Numbered from the stretch's first letter, positions 32,173 to 41,360 are shown. The stretch: 64,000 nt of DNA from Rivularia sp034931125 (GCF_034931125.1 NZ_JAYGHM010000024.1:37406-101405), one strand, 5' to 3'. The notes: generated by a model from the sequence alone, not told the origin. Translations and numbers: made by a program.

Positions 32173-32859
32173 TTAAGGATTTTTTTGTGTTTGAGCAATT
32201 TCGGTTAGTTTTTGATAAAATTCTTCTTTAGTAATTTCAGAATTCAAAACTTGGTCGTAATAAACTTTTAACTCGTTTTGAGCTTCAATATCAAAATTTG
32301 CAATACTTTGGGGAGTCATTATTCCAACAACGCTATCGTCGTCTGGAGGTAAACTTCTAAGAAAACTCCGATAATATTTTGAATCGTGCTTTTTATTCCA
32401 TTCATTAAGTGGAAAATTTTTAATCGTATTAAATATTTCAAGTGCAATTCTACGTGCATCAGCTTCACTATTCCATACTGTCAAACTGTCAAATCTTGTT
32501 GCCCCCGGTGGTTGTGCCATTACTAACCACTTATTAGATATTTTTGACTGCTCTACCCAAGTATAAGAAAAACCTTTTTCCCCAGGATTAGTTTCGGTAA
32601 CTACACAGCAGTATCTGTCTTCATTGTCGCTAAGAACTGTAAAGTTTAAGTTTGGCGTGCTAATTGCCAAGTCATTAGCAACTCGTTTTAAAATTGCAAA
32701 TCTTTTCTTGGTAGTATGAAATATTGGTATTAAATTGTGATCGCCTACGGCGGAGCTTTGCTCATCGCTTTGAGATTGTTTAATAAGTAACTCGATTTGA
32801 GTCTTGATACTTAAATAAACTTTGTCTGGTTTTGGATTTGGATTAAAGCCCTTAGACAT
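32173..32859 (-). CDS. Hypothetical protein with an inserted palindromic repeat
   Basis: A soluble protein of about 228 residues with no recognised family (VWNSEADARRIALEIFNTIK, NFDIEAQNELKVYYDQVLNS). Residues SQSDEQSSAVGDH are encoded by a small GC-rich palindromic repeat (about 32739-32775) that has inserted in frame. ATG 32859 is preferred over an upstream GTG. It is downstream of the GIY-YIG gene at 32906 on the same strand, 46 bases apart, and may be functionally tied to it. Confidence 0.5.
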   Translation of the reverse strand: MSKGFNPNPKPDKVYLSIKTQIELLIKQSQSDEQSSAVGDHNLIPIFHTTKKRFAILKRVANDLAISTPNLNFTVLSDNEDRYCCVVTETNPGEKGFSYTWVEQSKISNKWLVMAQPPGATRFDSLTVWNSEADARRIALEIFNTIKNFPLNEWNKKHDSKYYRSFLRSLPPDDDSVVGIMTPQSIANFDIEAQNELKVYYDQVLNSEITKEEFYQKLTEIAQTQKNP

Positions 32860-32905
32860 AAGCACTTATGAAATTAACTATCATATTTCATACTATCTAA
32901 AATTT

Positions 32906-33556
32906 TCAATCCTTCCCAAAGGGTTGTCCCCACCGCGTCCAGTGTTCTTTATTGAAAGGCGATCGCCACTTCTGTATCAAAGCCTGTTCCAACTGCTGCC
33001 GTTTTTTAGTATCGGTCGGAGTATCCCACCAAAAAGCAATGTTAACTGCTGTTTTCAACTTGTAACGGTAATGCAAATCTTGATAAGAAGCAATGTAATC
33101 CTTGCAATCGTGTACGCCTTTCCAACGCTTGTTAGAACGCAAAGTTTCACCAACGTACAAAATTAAATTAGCAGCCGAATCAACCACAAAATATAAACAC
33201 GCTTCTCCTGGGTAATCAGCAGGTATCCGATAAAACGCCATTGATTGTAACTGAAGGGTCAATGGGTCAATTTTATCTGGGTCGCAGTGGTCTGGTGGCA
33301 GGTCAAACAATGCTGCTTGCTGTGATGGTGGTGTTTCGCGTACTTTCTGCTGATAATTAACTATCTGTGCTTTCCACCGCTGTAATTCCTCAGCACTCAT
33401 TACAAATTCGTCGCGGCGTTTGGATTTATATTCTTTACTGGGAAATAATTCTATCTGCCCCTGTGGTGGCGGTGGTGGTGGATATGCAAACAGTTCCAGT
33501 TGATGCGGTTTAACTGGCGTGTCTTTAAATAAATCTAGCTGGTTTGGCTCTCCCAT
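32906..33556 (-). CDS. GIY-YIG nuclease-superfamily protein
   Basis: A 216-residue protein. The N-terminal 120 residues are Pro/Gln-rich, with repeated QLDLF/QLELF/QIELF motifs that resemble sliding-clamp-binding or other short linear motifs. The C-terminal domain is GIY-YIG-like: ACLYFVVDSAANLILYVGET, an RW...H segment and LEQALIQKWRSPFNKEHW with the Glu typical of the fold. A broken paralogue lies at 34341-34955. Its role in DNA processing is not established. Confidence 0.65.
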   Translation of the reverse strand: MGEPNQLDLFKDTPVKPHQLELFAYPPPPPPQGQIELFPSKEYKSKRRDEFVMSAEELQRWKAQIVNYQQKVRETPPSQQAALFDLPPDHCDPDKIDPLTLQLQSMAFYRIPADYPGEACLYFVVDSAANLILYVGETLRSNKRWKGVHDCKDYIASYQDLHYRYKLKTAVNIAFWWDTPTDTKKRQQLEQALIQKWRSPFNKEHWTRWGQPFGKD

Positions 33557-33695
33557 TCATAAATCTATATCGCACCAATCAATAATATATGTTTTGGGGA
33601 AGAAAAACCACTCTTGGTTAAGGTGCGATGCTGAAGGGCGCGATCACAATAACGGCTGTTTCGATTAGATACTTATATCAAAAGACACTTAATGC

Positions 33696-34118
33696 TTATA
33701 AAATTCTTGTAGAAGCTACAGTAAAGGCTATAAACGCAAAACATAAGAACATAATCACTATCCATCGTTCGGACGGTTCTGGATTTTGGCGTGCAGAACG
33801 AGTATTCTTAGCAAGTATAAATCTGTAATGGGCAAGTATACCAGGTACATAACCTGCAAGCATTACTATCGAAGCTGCACATGCACCATTAGCTATCTGG
33901 TAGATAAATTTTGGTGGTGATGAAACCACTACTATTGGTAGAATTCCAATTAAAAGCGAAACCATAACTGCGGTAATTACTAAATAATCTGCCCAAGGAA
34001 TCCATACTTGAGAATTTCGTTCCATAACTTGAATTTCGCGTTGGAGGCGAAACGTAAAAATTGTGATACCAAAACCAGAAATGATACTTGCAACAGTCAA
34101 TAGTGCTGAAGTGTCCAT
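33696..34118 (-). CDS. Four-helix membrane protein
   Basis: A 140-residue integral membrane protein with about four hydrophobic helices (LLTVASIISGFGITIFTF, VITAVMVSLLIGILPIVVVS, ACAASIVMLAGYVPGI, WIVIMFLCFAFIAFTV). No family recognised. It stands alone, upstream of the GIY-YIG gene in the same orientation. Confidence 0.55.
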   Translation of the reverse strand: MDTSALLTVASIISGFGITIFTFRLQREIQVMERNSQVWIPWADYLVITAVMVSLLIGILPIVVVSSPPKFIYQIANGACAASIVMLAGYVPGILAHYRFILAKNTRSARQNPEPSERWIVIMFLCFAFIAFTVASTRIL

Positions 34119-34340
34119 TGTAAATAATTTTTTGTGACTTAAACTACTCAGTAAGAGCGTGTTTGAACTTTATCACAGTAACTTATAAAGATTTATATTT
34201 AGTAAACTATCAATTAAAGTTTCGATCTTGATATGGGGAGCGATCGCCAATATAGATTATTTCACTGACTGAATTTTGTTATAACAACATTACAGCTTTG
34301 AGTTAACTTGTTTTAAATCAAATTTGTCTGGGTCAAAATC

Positions 34341-34955
34341 GCCCTTCCAGCGCTTATTACTGCGTAGCGTTTCACCAACATACAAAATTAATTCAGTAGC
34401 AGAATCTACCACAAAGTACAAACAAGCTTCACCTGGATAATCAGCAGGGATTCGGTAAAACGCCATCGATTGCAGCTGTAATGCGAGCGGTTCAATCTTA
34501 TCTGTGACTTAAAGTTTGTTTTTGCCGCAGTGGCAAAGTTATGCCTGAAAATACTAGCAGCAAATTCATGCCTGAAAAATATAGAGAGAAAATTAATTTA
34601 TTAATCATTTCTATTTTCAGCCTTTGGCTCACAAGCGACTGAGAATAGCTTGAACTTCTTGTTTCTAAAAGAACTAATACAAAATTACCGATAATTTATG
34701 ATAGCAGCGCTACACTATTTCGGCAATCTCAAACTTTAAATTTACAATTTAGGCAAAAACAAACTTGAAAAGGCTATGATATTGAAATGATTGTGTAACA
34801 AGGTTGTAAGGGTTTTAACCACTGTATCGGCAAAACCTAGCTTTAAAATCCGGCAAAAACAAACTTTAAATGACTATTTGGTCTGGGTCACAGTGCGATC
34901 GCTCTAACTCGAACAATGCATATTGCTGTGCTGGTGGGGTTATACGTACTTTTTG
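34341..34955 (-). pseudogene. GIY-YIG gene remnant split by a mobile element
   Basis: Two fragments match the intact gene at 32906-33556. 34341-34505 matches the part encoding PGEACLYFVV...VGET. 34870-34955 encodes YQQKVRITPPAQQ and HCDPD, equivalent to NYQQKVRETPPSQQ and HCDPD. They are separated by the 361-bp element at 34509-34869. The N-terminal coding part is missing and replaced by the PEP-CTERM gene. Confidence 0.8.
34509..34869. mobile_element. Non-autonomous element (MITE) with multiple subterminal repeats
   Basis: 361 bp with 19-bp perfect terminal inverted repeats, TTAAAGTTTGTTTTTGCCG at the left and its complement at the right. The right side has four spaced copies of CGGCAAAAACAAACTTTAAA-like sequence (34721, 34751, 34828, 34851). 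The left has two copies of an ATGCCTGAAAA motif. It contains no coding region. It interrupts a GIY-YIG pseudogene, so the insertion site is clear. Confidence 0.8.
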
Positions 34956-35608
34956 CTGATATTCCCATTTGGCTTCATCTTGCGTTTCATTTGCAAAGCT
35001 ACACCGCAAACACCAAGAGCTAAAGTACCCAAGTAAGTGTTCGGTTCGGGGACAGCTTTACGACGAACAGCTTGAAGATTGATAATATCGTCACGCAGCG
35101 ATTCTCTTGTTATGGGGTCGATGAAATCAATACCAACACCTTGAAGGTAGGAAAGCGGGTTATCAGAAAGTGCGGGAAGTTCTGAAAGATTGCCTGAGTA
35201 TAATTGACTAACATTAAACAAACAGGTGAAGCTAGGTGCTGTTATGCATCCTGATGGATAACTAACACCGCTAAGAACCCCCAAATTAGTAGGAAAACCA
35301 AGAACATTAGAAGTAATAGATGGGGCAATATTATAGTCAGCGGTAACGCTGCTCAGGTTTAGATAGGATGCCGAAATAGAGAAATCGGAAATAGCATTAG
35401 AGTATGAAATCCCTCTAGCCCCGAATCTAAATATGGCTGGCTCAGGAGAGGGGGGAGTGTTCGTATTTAAGGTGAATGTTCCTGTTGCACCGCTTTTGGT
35501 AATAAAGTTGAAGTCTATGAGAGCAGCTTGAACTGGATTTATAGCTACAGATGTCACAGTTATAAACGCAGCAGATGCAATAGCGATAGACAATTGTTGT
35601 TTATACAT
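34940..35608 (-). CDS. PEP-CTERM exported protein, copy 1
   Basis: A 222-residue protein with a signal peptide ending VQAA and a C-terminal PEP-CTERM sorting signal: VPEPNTYLGTLALGVCGVAL plus basic QMKRKMK. Such proteins are processed by exosortase at the cell surface. The last residues (PNGNISKKYV) are encoded by DNA from the adjacent GIY-YIG remnant, so the 3-prime end was formed by a recombination joint. Closely related to the next gene at 35983-36666; the last 35 residues before the joint are almost identical. Confidence 0.8.
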   Translation of the reverse strand: MYKQQLSIAIASAAFITVTSVAINPVQAALIDFNFITKSGATGTFTLNTNTPPSPEPAIFRFGARGISYSNAISDFSISASYLNLSSVTADYNIAPSITSNVLGFPTNLGVLSGVSYPSGCITAPSFTCLFNVSQLYSGNLSELPALSDNPLSYLQGVGIDFIDPITRESLRDDIINLQAVRRKAVPEPNTYLGTLALGVCGVALQMKRKMKPNGNISKKYV

Positions 35609-35982
35609 ATATTTCCTGGTAAATTCATGAAAAATGTGGTATTAGATGAAAATAAAAAGTTAGCTTCATTTACTACCTTGGCACTTAAGTTATCGTATAT
35701 ATTATTGCATTTAATCAAGTATTTATACATGATTAAATGTAAATATACAGTAATAATATTTTATTCGGACTTACGTATTGACAGGAAAGCCAAAATAACA
35801 GGTATAGTTTTCAAGTCTTCTAGCTAGATTTCTCAATGATATTTTGGCAATCACAAGCAATTAAAAGTGACATCTAAAAGCCTGAAACAACGTATTTACG
35901 TTAATACACAAGATAGTTATTTTGTACAGTGTGTAAGTCCTATTTATTTCTTTACCTTTCAGTTTGGCAATTTCTATTGATT

Positions 35983-36666
35983 TCAGCCTTCAATACTAAC
36001 GGGGTTACAAAGCACATCTTTACCTTTATCTCGATATCTCTTTGTTTTCATCTTGCGTTTCATTTGCAAAGCTACACCGCAAACACCAAGAGCTAAAGTA
36101 CCCAAGTAAGTGTTCGGTTCGGGGACAGCTTTACGACGAACAACTTGGTAACTGATAAATGGCTCACGTCCAAACGACTGAAAATTATTTGTTGAGTCAA
36201 ATAGTTCAATACCAAGACCTATACGGTATGAATTAGGGTCATCGGATAGTTTTGAAAGAGCGCCTGCGTACCCTACTCCAACATTAATTGTACAGACAAA
36301 GCTAGTTGTTGTTGAACATCCAAGTGGATAAAGAATAGAACTAAGAACCGGACTACTAGGTGGACCAAGAACAATAGATGGGACAATTCCCCAATCAGCA
36401 TTTTCACCACTGACATTTATTTGTGGTGATGAAAAAATCAAGTTAGAAATCGCATTTGGATATATAACTCCTGGATTCCCAGGTCCAGTACCAAAAGATG
36501 GCACAGGAGAAGGAGGAATATTGGTATTCAAGGTAAATGAACCTGTTACACCGCTTACGCTAGTAAAGTCAAAGTCTAATAGAGCAGCTTGAGCAGGTAC
36601 CGTTACAGTTCCCACAGCGACAAACGCCGCTACTGCGACAGCAAGAGAAAATTTTTGCTTATGCAT
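35983..36666 (-). CDS. PEP-CTERM exported protein, copy 2
   Basis: A 227-residue paralogue of the previous gene with a signal peptide (LAVAVAAFVAVGTVTVPAQA), the same beta-rich body (FDFTSVSGVTGSFTLNTNIP) and the same sorting signal VPEPNTYLGTLALGVCGVAL. Here a different tail (RYRDKGKDVLCNPVSIEG) follows. The bodies have diverged while the signal part is nearly the same, which suggests gene conversion at the 3-prime end. No exosortase gene is in the window. Confidence 0.8.
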   Translation of the reverse strand: MHKQKFSLAVAVAAFVAVGTVTVPAQAALLDFDFTSVSGVTGSFTLNTNIPPSPVPSFGTGPGNPGVIYPNAISNLIFSSPQINVSGENADWGIVPSIVLGPPSSPVLSSILYPLGCSTTTSFVCTINVGVGYAGALSKLSDDPNSYRIGLGIELFDSTNNFQSFGREPFISYQVVRRKAVPEPNTYLGTLALGVCGVALQMKRKMKTKRYRDKGKDVLCNPVSIEG

Positions 36667-37571
36667 ATAGATATAGATATTTGGAAAGTTTTTGAAAAAA
36701 CCTGGATTGGAGAAAAATTAACTTAATGAAACTAGACTTTTTCTGTCTATCGATTAGTTGTTCATACTGTAGTATAAATAGTTATTTTTAACAAGTAGCT
36801 TAGTATTAATACTGAGTAAAGTAAATGCCTTTTGTGTAAAGATTATATGTAGTTATTGCTACATGAATTATAATTAGTGCAGAGATTATTAAATAAGTTT
36901 TGATAAATTATTTTGTTAATTTACCATATATTTTGCTTTAGGCGATTTTTTATGAACAGAAAATATATAGTTACTGAATCTGCAAGCGTGCAAAAGCCCC
37001 AGAGCTTAAACAGTGAAGGTAATAAAGTTTACAAGTAATCAAAATGGATTTGCACGTTACTCCTGTTGAGAAACCCGGTTTCTAGTACAGTACGGCGGAA
37101 ATAAAACGACCGTTTTTTTTTCCTTGCGAAGTACAGGGTATTTTTTGAACAAACTACCGAAACTACTCGCCTCATCAAGATTTGAAATTAGTTGCAAATA
37201 ATCCTGGTTGAAACGGATGATTGCAGGTTGGTTGCATTTAATTCTGGTTCAGTTGCAATTAATCCTGGTTTGAAATTACCTTGGTTGCAGGTTTGAGCGA
37301 TTAATTTAACTTCATCCGACAGTTCAGCTTCTGGTAAACTTATTTCTTGTTGCTATGACACATCAATAGTGCATATTGCTTAAAAACTGTATAATCTTTC
37401 TCAATATCTAGTAACAAATTTTTTAATAAACTTTTGCGCTCTTGATACTTGACTTCTAAATTTCGATTAATAATTTGTTATTTCGGATCGCAGCAAAAGT
37501 TTTTTGACAATGCATTGAATCGACTTGGTACTAACAGTTAAAGCCTTGAAAGAGTTGAACTATCGTTATGA
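36667..37571. other. Long intergenic stretch with three TTGCA-TAATCCTGGTT repeats
   Basis: No gene is seen. GTTGCAWWTAATYCTGGTT-like repeats start at 37191, 37231 and 37252 (intervals 40 and 21 bp), with degenerate copies nearby (about 37283). Spacing near helical turns recalls a protein-binding array, but the number is small. The remainder is AT-rich. Confidence 0.4.
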
Positions 37572-37697
37572 GAAAAGCGATATGGTAAAGAATTGAAATC
37601 GTTCCGTCATGTATGGACTAAAGAAACAACTATCCATAAACATAAATACCAACAAATACCTTATTCGTATCGAATTTACGAAGTAGAAGGCAATTAA
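37572..37697 (+). pseudogene. C-terminal remnant of an unknown gene
   Basis: An open frame without a start encodes EKRYGKELKSFRHVWTKETT and IHKHKYQQIPYSYRIYEVEG before TAA at 37695. It looks like real protein sequence, but no start or upstream part is present. Confidence 0.3.
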
Positions 37698-37743
37698 AAA
37701 TCATTTTATGCTCGGAGATACGCTGTGTGTCTTTCGTACCTTA

Positions 37744-38853
37744 TTATTTACGCATTCGATAATTATTCCAATCAGATAATTCAAATAATGGCAATTGAAT
37801 TACTTGCTCCTTTTTATTATCAAGATTAGATAGCGAAATCCCCAACAACCGAATACTTTTGCCCCCCAGTTCAATTCCTTCAAACAACGCGATCGCTTCC
37901 CTGACTATCGCACCCAAATCCTTAATCGGCACTAACAAAGTTTTGCTACGAGTAATCTGCTGGTAATCAGAAAATTTGACCTTTAACGTTAAAGTCCGAC
38001 CGGAAGCTTGATGTTTCTCAATTCGTTTATGCAGCGTCCGAGCAATTTCTTCTAGTTCTTGTATACAGGTAATGCGATCGCTCAAGTCTTGGGCAAATGA
38101 ATTTTCAGCCCCAATCGATTTACGAATACGGTTTGGTTCCACAACGCGGTCATCTTGCGCTCTCGCAATGTTGTAATAATAATTACCAGATTTCCCGAAA
38201 TACTTTACTAACTCTGAGTGCGATCGCTCCTTCAAGTCAGCCCCAGTCCGAATATTTAGATCGCGCATTTTAGCAGCGGTAACTTTACCAATGCCGTGGA
38301 ATTTCTCAATGGGTAACTGCTCTACAAATGTTTGGGCATCTTCTGGTAATATAACTTTCATGCCGTTTGGCTTGTTCGTACCCGATGCCATCTTTGCTAA
38401 AAACTTGTTAATGGAAACGCCAGCCGATGCGGTAAGTTGAGTTTGTTGGAATATTTCGGCTCGGATATGTCTGGCAACGCTTGAGGCGTAAGGCAATCCC
38501 TGCTTATTTTCCGTCACATCAAGATAAGCTTCATCTAATGCAACTGGTTCAAATGTATCAGTGTAGCGCTTAAAAATATCGTGAATTTGAGTTGATATTG
38601 CTCGGTATACTTCAAATCTTGGTTTGGTAAATATCAAATTGGGACATCTTGCAACTGCTAGCTTTGAGGGCATCGCTGAATGAATGCCGTATTTTCTTGC
38701 CTCGTAACTTGCAGCTGCTACCACTCCGCGTTGATTGGGCGAACCACCAACTACTAATGGCTTACCTCGGTATTGGGGGCGATCGCGCTATTCTACCGAT
38801 GCATAGAAGGCATCCATGTCAATATGAATAATTTTTCTAATCTGGTTCGCCAT
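37744..38853 (-). pseudogene. dinB: DNA polymerase IV (DinB, Y-family) with an amber codon at position 22
   Basis: The full gene begins with ATG 38853 and encodes MANQIRKIIHIDMDAFYASVE, then TAG (38790-38788), then RDRPQYRGKPLVVGG and the rest of a normal-length Y-family polymerase. The usual residue here is Gln (VEQRD), so CAG to TAG explains it. Catalytic Asp12 and Asp14 (DMDAFY) precede the stop. The second catalytic pair is in PVALDEAYLDVT, and the little-finger domain ends near the stop at 37744. Starting at the internal ATG 38724 gives 326 residues that lack the first metal ligands. It is inactive unless TAG is read through or is a sequencing error. Confidence 0.85.
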
Positions 38854-38902
38854 TACGCGAGAATTGAAAATCAAATTACCAATGTAATTGTACTAGTAAC
38901 GC

Positions 38903-39121
38903 TTATCCACGCGACTCTAAAATTCTTTGCCACGCATTTTTTAACTTAGTTTCAACGATTAAACGCAAATCCTCTGTCACCTCAATTTCTAGTTTTTGGG
39001 CTTCCTCATTAATTAACTGATTGCGCCAAATATTGACGTAAATATATCTTCCGGCGTTATCGCCGAATGGCTTAAGATATTTTAGGACTTTAAAGGCGAT
39101 ATTATTTGCAAGTTCATCCAC
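38903..39121 (-). CDS. Hypothetical protein (72 residues)
   Basis: A charged helical protein (LANNIAFKVLKYLKPFGDNA, EEAQKLEIEVTEDLRLIVET). No family recognised. It lies 49 bases upstream of dinB on the same strand and may share its transcript. A role in DNA-damage response would be a guess. Confidence 0.45.
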   Translation of the reverse strand: MDELANNIAFKVLKYLKPFGDNAGRYIYVNIWRNQLINEEAQKLEIEVTEDLRLIVETKLKNAWQRILESRG

Positions 39122-39229
39122 AGTTGCGCTTTACTCCACAATTACTTCTAATTGATTGCTACATATAATAGGAACGATTATCCTATAATCTAGTCATCAG
39201 TGATTGTCCATACTACTGTATTGTTTGCA

Positions 39230-39472
39230 ATGGGATTTAACGTAGATACATCTAAAGCTCCTACCATTTATAGAACTGATAACCCAGATTACTTCGGTAA
39301 GTTGGCAATTGACTTTATGCCTGAGAATACCCCTACAATTGCTAGCTTTGATAATTTGCAACAAGTAAAAGATTGGTTAATTGATAAATTTGGAGAAGAA
39401 CAATACCGGGAATGGTTTCCATCAGGATTAGCTGAAGAATTACCTGGAAGACAAGTTAATCGCGTTGACTAA
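39230..39472 (+). CDS. Hypothetical protein (80 residues)
   Basis: A soluble acidic protein (MGFNVDTSKAPTIYRTDNPD, FDNLQQVKDWLIDKFGEEQY). No family recognised. ATG 39230 gives a natural start; upstream codons are not convincing. Divergent from 38903-39121. Confidence 0.45.
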   Translation: MGFNVDTSKAPTIYRTDNPDYFGKLAIDFMPENTPTIASFDNLQQVKDWLIDKFGEEQYREWFPSGLAEELPGRQVNRVD

Positions 39473-39504
39473 CGATTTTATAGTTATTTATTAGTTTTTT
39501 CTCC

Positions 39505-39777
39505 TCACTCCTCAATCACTTCTAACCCAGTTTCCCGTGCTAGCTGTTGCGCTAACGATTCGGGTTCGTTGATTTGCATCCAATCAAAATATTCAACAAC
39601 CAAAATCTCTACATAATCATCTAAATGTGCTGCTAACCAGTCGGCTTGTTCGATGTAACCCAAATCTTGCATTGTCCGAATCACGCAATTAGAGTCAAAC
39701 ATATTACATTGACCAGTTCTTTTAACCGCATCGAGAGCGGTGATTAAATATGGGCGATTATTCAATAACATTTCCAT
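39505..39777 (-). CDS. Conserved-looking small protein
   Basis: A 90-residue protein starting MEMLLNNRPYLITALDAVKR with TGQCNMFDSNCVIRTMQDLG and LDDYVEILVVEYFDWMQ. It resembles small phage or plasmid proteins of the DUF5049 style, but this is uncertain. Its start overlaps the end of the gene at 39758-39997 by 20 bases, so translation is coupled. Confidence 0.5.
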   Translation of the reverse strand: MEMLLNNRPYLITALDAVKRTGQCNMFDSNCVIRTMQDLGYIEQADWLAAHLDDYVEILVVEYFDWMQINEPESLAQQLARETGLEVIEE

Positions 39778-39997
39778 TTTCGTCCCGTTTGACTTCAACT
39801 ATTTTGACATCAAATCTTTCATGCGGCTCCACGGTAAACCCGGCTGTAGTTTCGTCCGGGTACCTTCGCGCCATTTCTTGCCATGCTTCTTCTTCCGTTT
39901 CAGCCCAAATATATCGCCCCTGGCGTGCAGTTATATCATCTCTGCCAAGACAATCATGCTGATATAGGGCATTGCGCGTACATCTGTACTCCTTCAA
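39758..39997 (-). CDS. Hypothetical protein (79 residues)
   Basis: A small protein with CTRNALYQHDCLGRDDITAR, QGRYIWAETEEEAWQEMARR and FDVKIVEVKRDENGN. The Cys/His near the start could bind metal. First gene of a two-gene operon with 39505-39777. Family not recognised. Confidence 0.5.
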   Translation of the reverse strand: MKEYRCTRNALYQHDCLGRDDITARQGRYIWAETEEEAWQEMARRYPDETTAGFTVEPHERFDVKIVEVKRDENGNVIE

Positions 39998-40007
39998 CTG
40001 CGATCGC

Positions 40008-40057
40008 TCCTCAACTCACAACGCTATTTATCTTAAGCTGAACGCATAGCGCTTAAA
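40008..40057. repeat. 50-bp direct repeat, copy 1 (flanks the budA cassette)
   Basis: TCCTCAACTCACAACGCTAT... to CATAGCGCTTA recurs at 41181-41230 with a few changes. The pair brackets the acetolactate decarboxylase gene. Each contains a small inverted element (AGCGCT). Confidence 0.75.
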
Positions 40058-40095
40058 ACAAGTTACAGTTAACATTTTTGGACTTGCTATGTTAG

Positions 40096-40884
40096 TTATT
40101 CCAAGGATGCTTCTTCAAAAGCAGTATTACTTGGCAACATTATCTGCCAATCTCGCAAGGTTTCTATATCAACTACAGGATTAAGAAATGCTCCATCAAG
40201 TAGGTGTCCTCCTTTATGGCGATCGCTTGTAATAAAATGAAAGTGATACCCTGCTGCATTCACATCCTTAAGATATTGCGGCAGTCGAAATCCCACTAAT
40301 GTACCTTGCACATTTTGCAATTCAAAAACAACCTGCTGCTGACTAATCACTTCGCCCAATGGGCTGTAAGGCGGTGTTTGTTTGGGAACACTCCTTACCT
40401 TCAAAGAAGGAAAGGTTCCTTTTAGGCGAATTGCATAGGGCAAGTTCGACGTTGGCAACTGTTCGTCAATTTGAGAACGTAATTCCTGATAATTCATTCG
40501 TCCAGTCAAACGAAGCGATCGCTCTTGACGAAAAAATGTCACAGCAGAAAATGGTGTTTTAGAATTATCTTTAACAGGGTAAGCAACACCATCCGATTTG
40601 ATTTGATAAAACTTGCCATCGAGAACAACCATCTCTCCGTCTAATCCCTCAAAAGTTCCTAGCCCAAAGTCTCCATGAGATTTAAGTTCAGCCAATGTAG
40701 CGGCGGCTTCATACACTCCAACGTTTAAAGCTCCCAAGGTAGAAACTTGAAATCCTGTGTGATGTTGGAGAAATCGTCTAAATTCTCTGTGATGTTGGAA
40801 AAAATCTTCAGAATAAGCAGGTAACATACTTACTGCAAGCGCAATCAGGCATACCGCAATCCACAAATACCGTTTTAGCTTCAT
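40096..40884 (-). CDS. budA: Exported alpha-acetolactate decarboxylase
   Basis: A 262-residue enzyme that converts 2-acetolactate to acetoin. A signal peptide at 1-25 (LWIAVCLIALAVSMLPAYS) implies export. Family motifs include VYEAAATLAELKSHGDFGLG, FEGLDGEMVVLDGKFYQI and the zinc site YHFHFITSDRHKGGHLLD, with His214, His216 and His227. ATG 40884 is preferred over ORF-extending codons because AGGAAAA precedes it. No acetolactate synthase gene is nearby, so substrate must come from branched-chain amino acid synthesis or from outside. It sits between 50-bp direct repeats. Confidence 0.88.
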   Translation of the reverse strand: MKLKRYLWIAVCLIALAVSMLPAYSEDFFQHHREFRRFLQHHTGFQVSTLGALNVGVYEAAATLAELKSHGDFGLGTFEGLDGEMVVLDGKFYQIKSDGVAYPVKDNSKTPFSAVTFFRQERSLRLTGRMNYQELRSQIDEQLPTSNLPYAIRLKGTFPSLKVRSVPKQTPPYSPLGEVISQQQVVFELQNVQGTLVGFRLPQYLKDVNAAGYHFHFITSDRHKGGHLLDGAFLNPVVDIETLRDWQIMLPSNTAFEEASLE

Positions 40885-41083
40885 TATTTTTTCCTGAAAC
40901 TGTATATACGATATATATGTAGGTGCAACTGACCACAACTTATGCAGTTCTTATGCATTTTGAATTCAACAAATAGTTAATAGCAAATCGCAGTAGTAAT
41001 AGTTTTATCAAAGCCCGTAGCATCATACTTATACGGTTATTATGTAGCTATTGTTATAAGTGCGTCTGTGGTTATTGCCGTAT

Positions 41084-41180
41084 ATGGTTAAAAATCTTGC
41101 TTACTACATCAAAAAATTCTCTCCTAGAACTCTTGTTGGCAAACAAGGCTTAAACGTCAGTCCCGATGCGCCCAATAAGA
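41084..41180 (+). pseudogene. 5-prime remnant of an HNH-nuclease gene
   Basis: ATG 41084 starts a frame MVKNLAYYIKKFSPRTLVGK, then QGLNVSPDAPNK, that matches the beginning of the gene at 42713 (MPKNLPKYCKSFSPRSKLNP, then SGLNVSPGAPNK). Similarity ends where the 50-bp repeat at 41181 begins. Confidence 0.75.
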
Positions 41181-41230
41181 TCCTCAACTCACAACGCTAC
41201 TTATCTTAAGCTTTCACATAGCGCTTAGAG
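41181..41230. repeat. 50-bp direct repeat, copy 2
   Basis: Second copy of the sequence at 40008-40057, ending in CACATAGCGCTTAGAG. It joins directly to the HNH-gene remnant. Confidence 0.75.
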
Positions 41231-41360
41231 AAAAAAGCTAATTTTATGAAACGATACGTTGCGTTAAAACGTTGATGGGACTCGAAACGCGATCGCTATC
41301 TCTCCTAAATACTCTCATTAAACATTCCGTTGTATAAAAACAACACACCTCGAATGCGAT

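Noticed and set aside
38853..38920. LexA-type SOS box upstream of dinB
   Set aside because: Only an AGTAC half-site is seen; the second half does not match the cyanobacterial consensus.
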